Shown here: one piece after another, positions 5,762-7,137 of the stretch | Position numbering within the stretch: position 1 is the first letter of the stretch | Layout of the letters: each line of letters opens with the position of its first letter | Origin: Candidatus Gastranaerophilales bacterium | GTDB lineage: Bacteria; Cyanobacteriota; Vampirovibrionia; Gastranaerophilales; Gastranaerophilaceae | Reading direction: 5' to 3' | NCBI GenBank assembly: GCA_021201175.1 | Contig: JAJQFK010000034.1 | Span: 1-7,137 of the forward strand | Length of the DNA stretch: 7,137 nt | Made by a program: the position numbers and the translations under genes | The notes under the pieces: model-generated | What the model was told of the DNA's origin: nothing | Database searches by the model: none | What the model saw: only the letters and a program-made list of their open reading frames with translations

Positions 5762-5912
5762 TTTGATATTCCTCCTATTGTTTGTTACAAATTTATTATC
5801 GGAATTATTTTTAATGAACTTTAATTTTTTGTCATATTTTTATATTAATTCGTTACATTTGTTAATATTAGCAAAACAAAATTTGAAATATCGGGGAGTT
5901 TGCAGGCTGTAA

Positions 5913-5993
5913 GTTGGGGTTTCTCCCCCAACAAAACTACTAATTTATTGTTGGGCTGAAAGTTGTAGTTGCAAGCGTGCAATTTATTGCACG
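5913..5993. repeat. Cluster of hairpins, probable intergenic palindromic repeat
   Basis: GTTGGGG (5913-5919) pairs perfectly with CCCCAAC (5926-5932). The same CCCAAC can alternatively pair with GTTGGG (5950-5955). Further on, CGTGCAA (5976-5982) pairs perfectly with TTGCACG (5987-5993) around TTTA. No hairpin is followed by a T-run on either strand, and there is no credible reading frame. This looks like a palindromic intergenic repeat rather than a terminator. It lies upstream of the acidic protein gene on the minus strand. Confidence 0.5.
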
Positions 5994-6104
5994 AATCAAT
6001 ATTAAAAAACGATAAACAAGAATAAGTTTGAAACAAATCTGGAGTCTTTTGTATATTGCTTATTTAAACATAATTTAAATTCAAAATTTTGTCCTCCGGA
6101 CGGG

Positions 6105-6262
6105 GAAACTTTTTTAAAAAGTTTCACAAAATTTGTGCCGTAGAACTTCGTTCATTAATCAATTGTAACGCTCAACCAGAGCGGGTGAACTCACTTACGT
6201 TCAGACAACACCCGCTTTGCTGTTGTTTCGCGAACATTGATTATTCACTACGTTATAGGCAC
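6105..6262. repeat. Palindrome plus long imperfect inverted repeat
   Basis: GAAACTTTTT (6105-6114) and AAAAAGTTTC (6116-6125) form a 10-bp palindrome around one base, followed at once by CACAAA-A-TTTGTG (6125-6137). From 6135 to 6262 the two halves are reverse complementary in blocks: GTGCC (6135-6139) with GGCAC (6258-6262), CGTAG (6139-6143) with CTACG (6248-6252), TAATCAAT (6156-6163) with ATTGATTA (6236-6243), and AGCGGGTG (6180-6187) with CACCCGCT (6209-6216). The blocks keep their order, so the region can fold into one long interrupted hairpin of about 128 bases. It lies 3' of the prepilin gene. No transposase or good reading frame is present; a MITE-like element or a structured RNA are both possible. 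Confidence 0.6.
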
Positions 6263-6310
6263 GTGGAATACTTATACTTAATTATAAAATAAGGTACAAT
6301 TGATATACAG

Positions 6311-7135
6311 TTACAACTTCCATCCGTTACACTGGATGTATCTTGTGCACTGACTAGGATATTCAATATTACACGAATTAAACGTACTACTACACCTTGT
6401 AATTGGATTACCATTTTTTCCTTCGCAAATATCCCCTGTACAAACCGTAGCCCAATGAACTTTTGGATTGCAAGTCTTGCAGTCATATTGTTGTATAGTA
6501 AACTTGAATATATCCTTAGCATGCCTGTTAGGAGCCTTGTAACCGTTTGTATCATAAAATAATGCAACAGTTCCTTCTCCATGTACCATGGTTCTTATAA
6601 TCAGTGAACCGTCGTTTAGTGCATATACATTGGAATAATCTTCACTTACTCCATTACTTCCGTTTCTCGTATATGTTTGATTTGTTTTTGTTACAGGCAT
6701 GTACTTGCCTAAATTTTCCTTCCACCACTCCTCTGAAAGTTCATCAGGCCATGAATAACTGATAAGAGAATCTTTTACAAAATTTGAGTTTTCTATTTGC
6801 ACGAGTCTTACAGCATTTGAAAGAGTAGAATAAAACTTTTTTAATTTTGCCGCTGTTTCTTGTTTTTGATGATTCGCCATAAGTGTCGGAACCGTTATAG
6901 CAGCAATAACACCGATAATAACAAGGGTAATGAGAACTTCCGCTAAAGTAAATGCAGATTTGCGCGTTGCGAGAATGTTCAACTGACGCTTTACAGTGTC
7001 TTTGCGAGCCGATTTATCGGCGTGGCAATCTCTGCCATCTTTAGGACTGGTTTGCTTCACTGCGTTCGCAATGACGGTTTTGCTCGCAAAGATATCAACA
7101 GTCTTTAAATCTGCCACGGGGGGGGGTATTTTCAT
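6311..7135 (-). CDS. Type IV prepilin / pseudopilin-like protein with uncertain start
   Basis: The frame encodes 274 residues if begun at the ATG at 7135. The prepilin signature is clear: basic RKSA, then FTLAEVLITL with the conserved Glu at +5 (F62, E66), then a hydrophobic helix to about residue 86 and a globular C-terminal part. The residue before the cleavage site is Ala, not the usual Gly. The C-terminus (219-269) has eight cysteines and probably disulfides. DTNGYKAPN (195-203) resembles a conserved loop of pseudopilin-like proteins. A 61-residue leader is far too long for a prepilin. Much of it (about residues 20-46) is the translation of a dispersed repeat, and residues 4-6 come from a C9 tract. 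An in-frame TTG at 6982 would give a normal leader of ten residues, so true translation may start there. It presumably forms part of a type IV pilus or related filament at the cell surface. No assembly genes are in the window. Confidence 0.88.
   Translation of the reverse strand: MKIPPPVADLKTVDIFASKTVIANAVKQTSPKDGRDCHADKSARKDTVKRQLNILATRKSAFTLAEVLITLVIIGVIAAITVPTLMANHQKQETAAKLKKFYSTLSNAVRLVQIENSNFVKDSLISYSWPDELSEEWWKENLGKYMPVTKTNQTYTRNGSNGVSEDYSNVYALNDGSLIIRTMVHGEGTVALFYDTNGYKAPNRHAKDIFKFTIQQYDCKTCNPKVHWATVCTGDICEGKNGNPITRCSSTFNSCNIEYPSQCTRYIQCNGWKL
6998..7075. repeat. Short dispersed inverted-repeat element, copy B
   Basis: Related to the element at 1830-1906 and in the same orientation. 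GTCTTTGCGAG (6998-7008), GACTGGTTTGCTTC (7045-7058) and CGCAATGACG (7067-7076) are exact matches, and the tail similarity runs to about 7093. The ends form imperfect terminal inverted repeats. In this copy the DNA is open in the prepilin frame on the minus strand, so it adds residues to the N-terminal extension or lies just upstream of the true start. Confidence 0.75.
7118..7126. repeat. Homopolymer of nine G (C9 on the prepilin strand)
   Basis: Nine identical bases lie four codons into the longest version of the prepilin frame and read as three prolines. Tracts of this kind can slip during replication and switch a gene on or off, but only if translation really starts at 7135. Sequencing or assembly error is also common in such runs. 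Confidence 0.6.
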
Positions 7136-7137
7136 AT

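Noticed and set aside
5845..6292. Small frames at 5845-6036 (minus) and 6089-6292 (plus)
   Set aside because: Both run through hairpin repeats, lack ribosome binding sites and show no protein-like pattern.
6253..6582. Minus-strand frame of 109 residues overlapping the prepilin gene
   Set aside because: It is an alternate-frame shadow of the prepilin C-terminal coding region.
1..7137. CRISPR array, tRNA, rRNA or insertion sequence with transposase
   Set aside because: I found no regularly spaced direct repeats, no cloverleaf with a TTCRA loop, no rRNA-like sequence and no transposase motif in the window.

Overview
The window is AT-rich bacterial DNA. It most resembles a gut Vampirovibrionia / Melainabacteria genome (order Gastranaerophilales), though this assignment is an inference from style, not a database match. 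Three things suggest it: a prepilin with an A|FTLAEVLITL cleavage region, a lysine-rich protein that starts MKINSI and carries FKG motifs, and many short palindromic intergenic repeats of the kind that leak into reading frames.

Layout. Positions 1-987 (minus strand) hold two adjacent genes whose products both begin MKINSI. The downstream one is cut by the window edge and starts inside the stop codon of the upstream one. A roughly 1 kb gap (988-2018) follows, containing a self-contained promoter, structured transcript and terminator (1514-1770) and then a short inverted-repeat element (1830-1906). Next, on the plus strand, come deoB (phosphopentomutase, 2019-3197), a compact subtilisin-family protease with an N-terminal EF-hand (3337-4431), a small XRE-type repressor driven by a perfect consensus sigma-70 promoter (4541-4768), and an exported parvulin-type prolyl isomerase with a cysteine cluster in its leader (4892-5296). 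A small acidic protein of unknown function lies on the minus strand (5381-5761), with its terminator between it and the isomerase gene. A 550-base gap (5762-6310) is filled with hairpins and a long imperfect inverted repeat. The window ends with a minus-strand prepilin gene (6311-7135) whose 5' end is built from a second copy of the 1830-1906 repeat and a run of nine C.

No single pathway links the genes. deoB is housekeeping nucleoside catabolism. The protease, isomerase and prepilin could all belong to surface or envelope biology, but each appears to be its own transcription unit. The most unusual theme is palindromic DNA inside or fused to reading frames: a perfect 12-bp inverted repeat lies in frame beside the FKG motif of the MKINSI protein, and a dispersed repeat supplies the N-terminal extension of the prepilin. 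The best candidate for something undescribed is the 220-base structured RNA at about 1549-1770.
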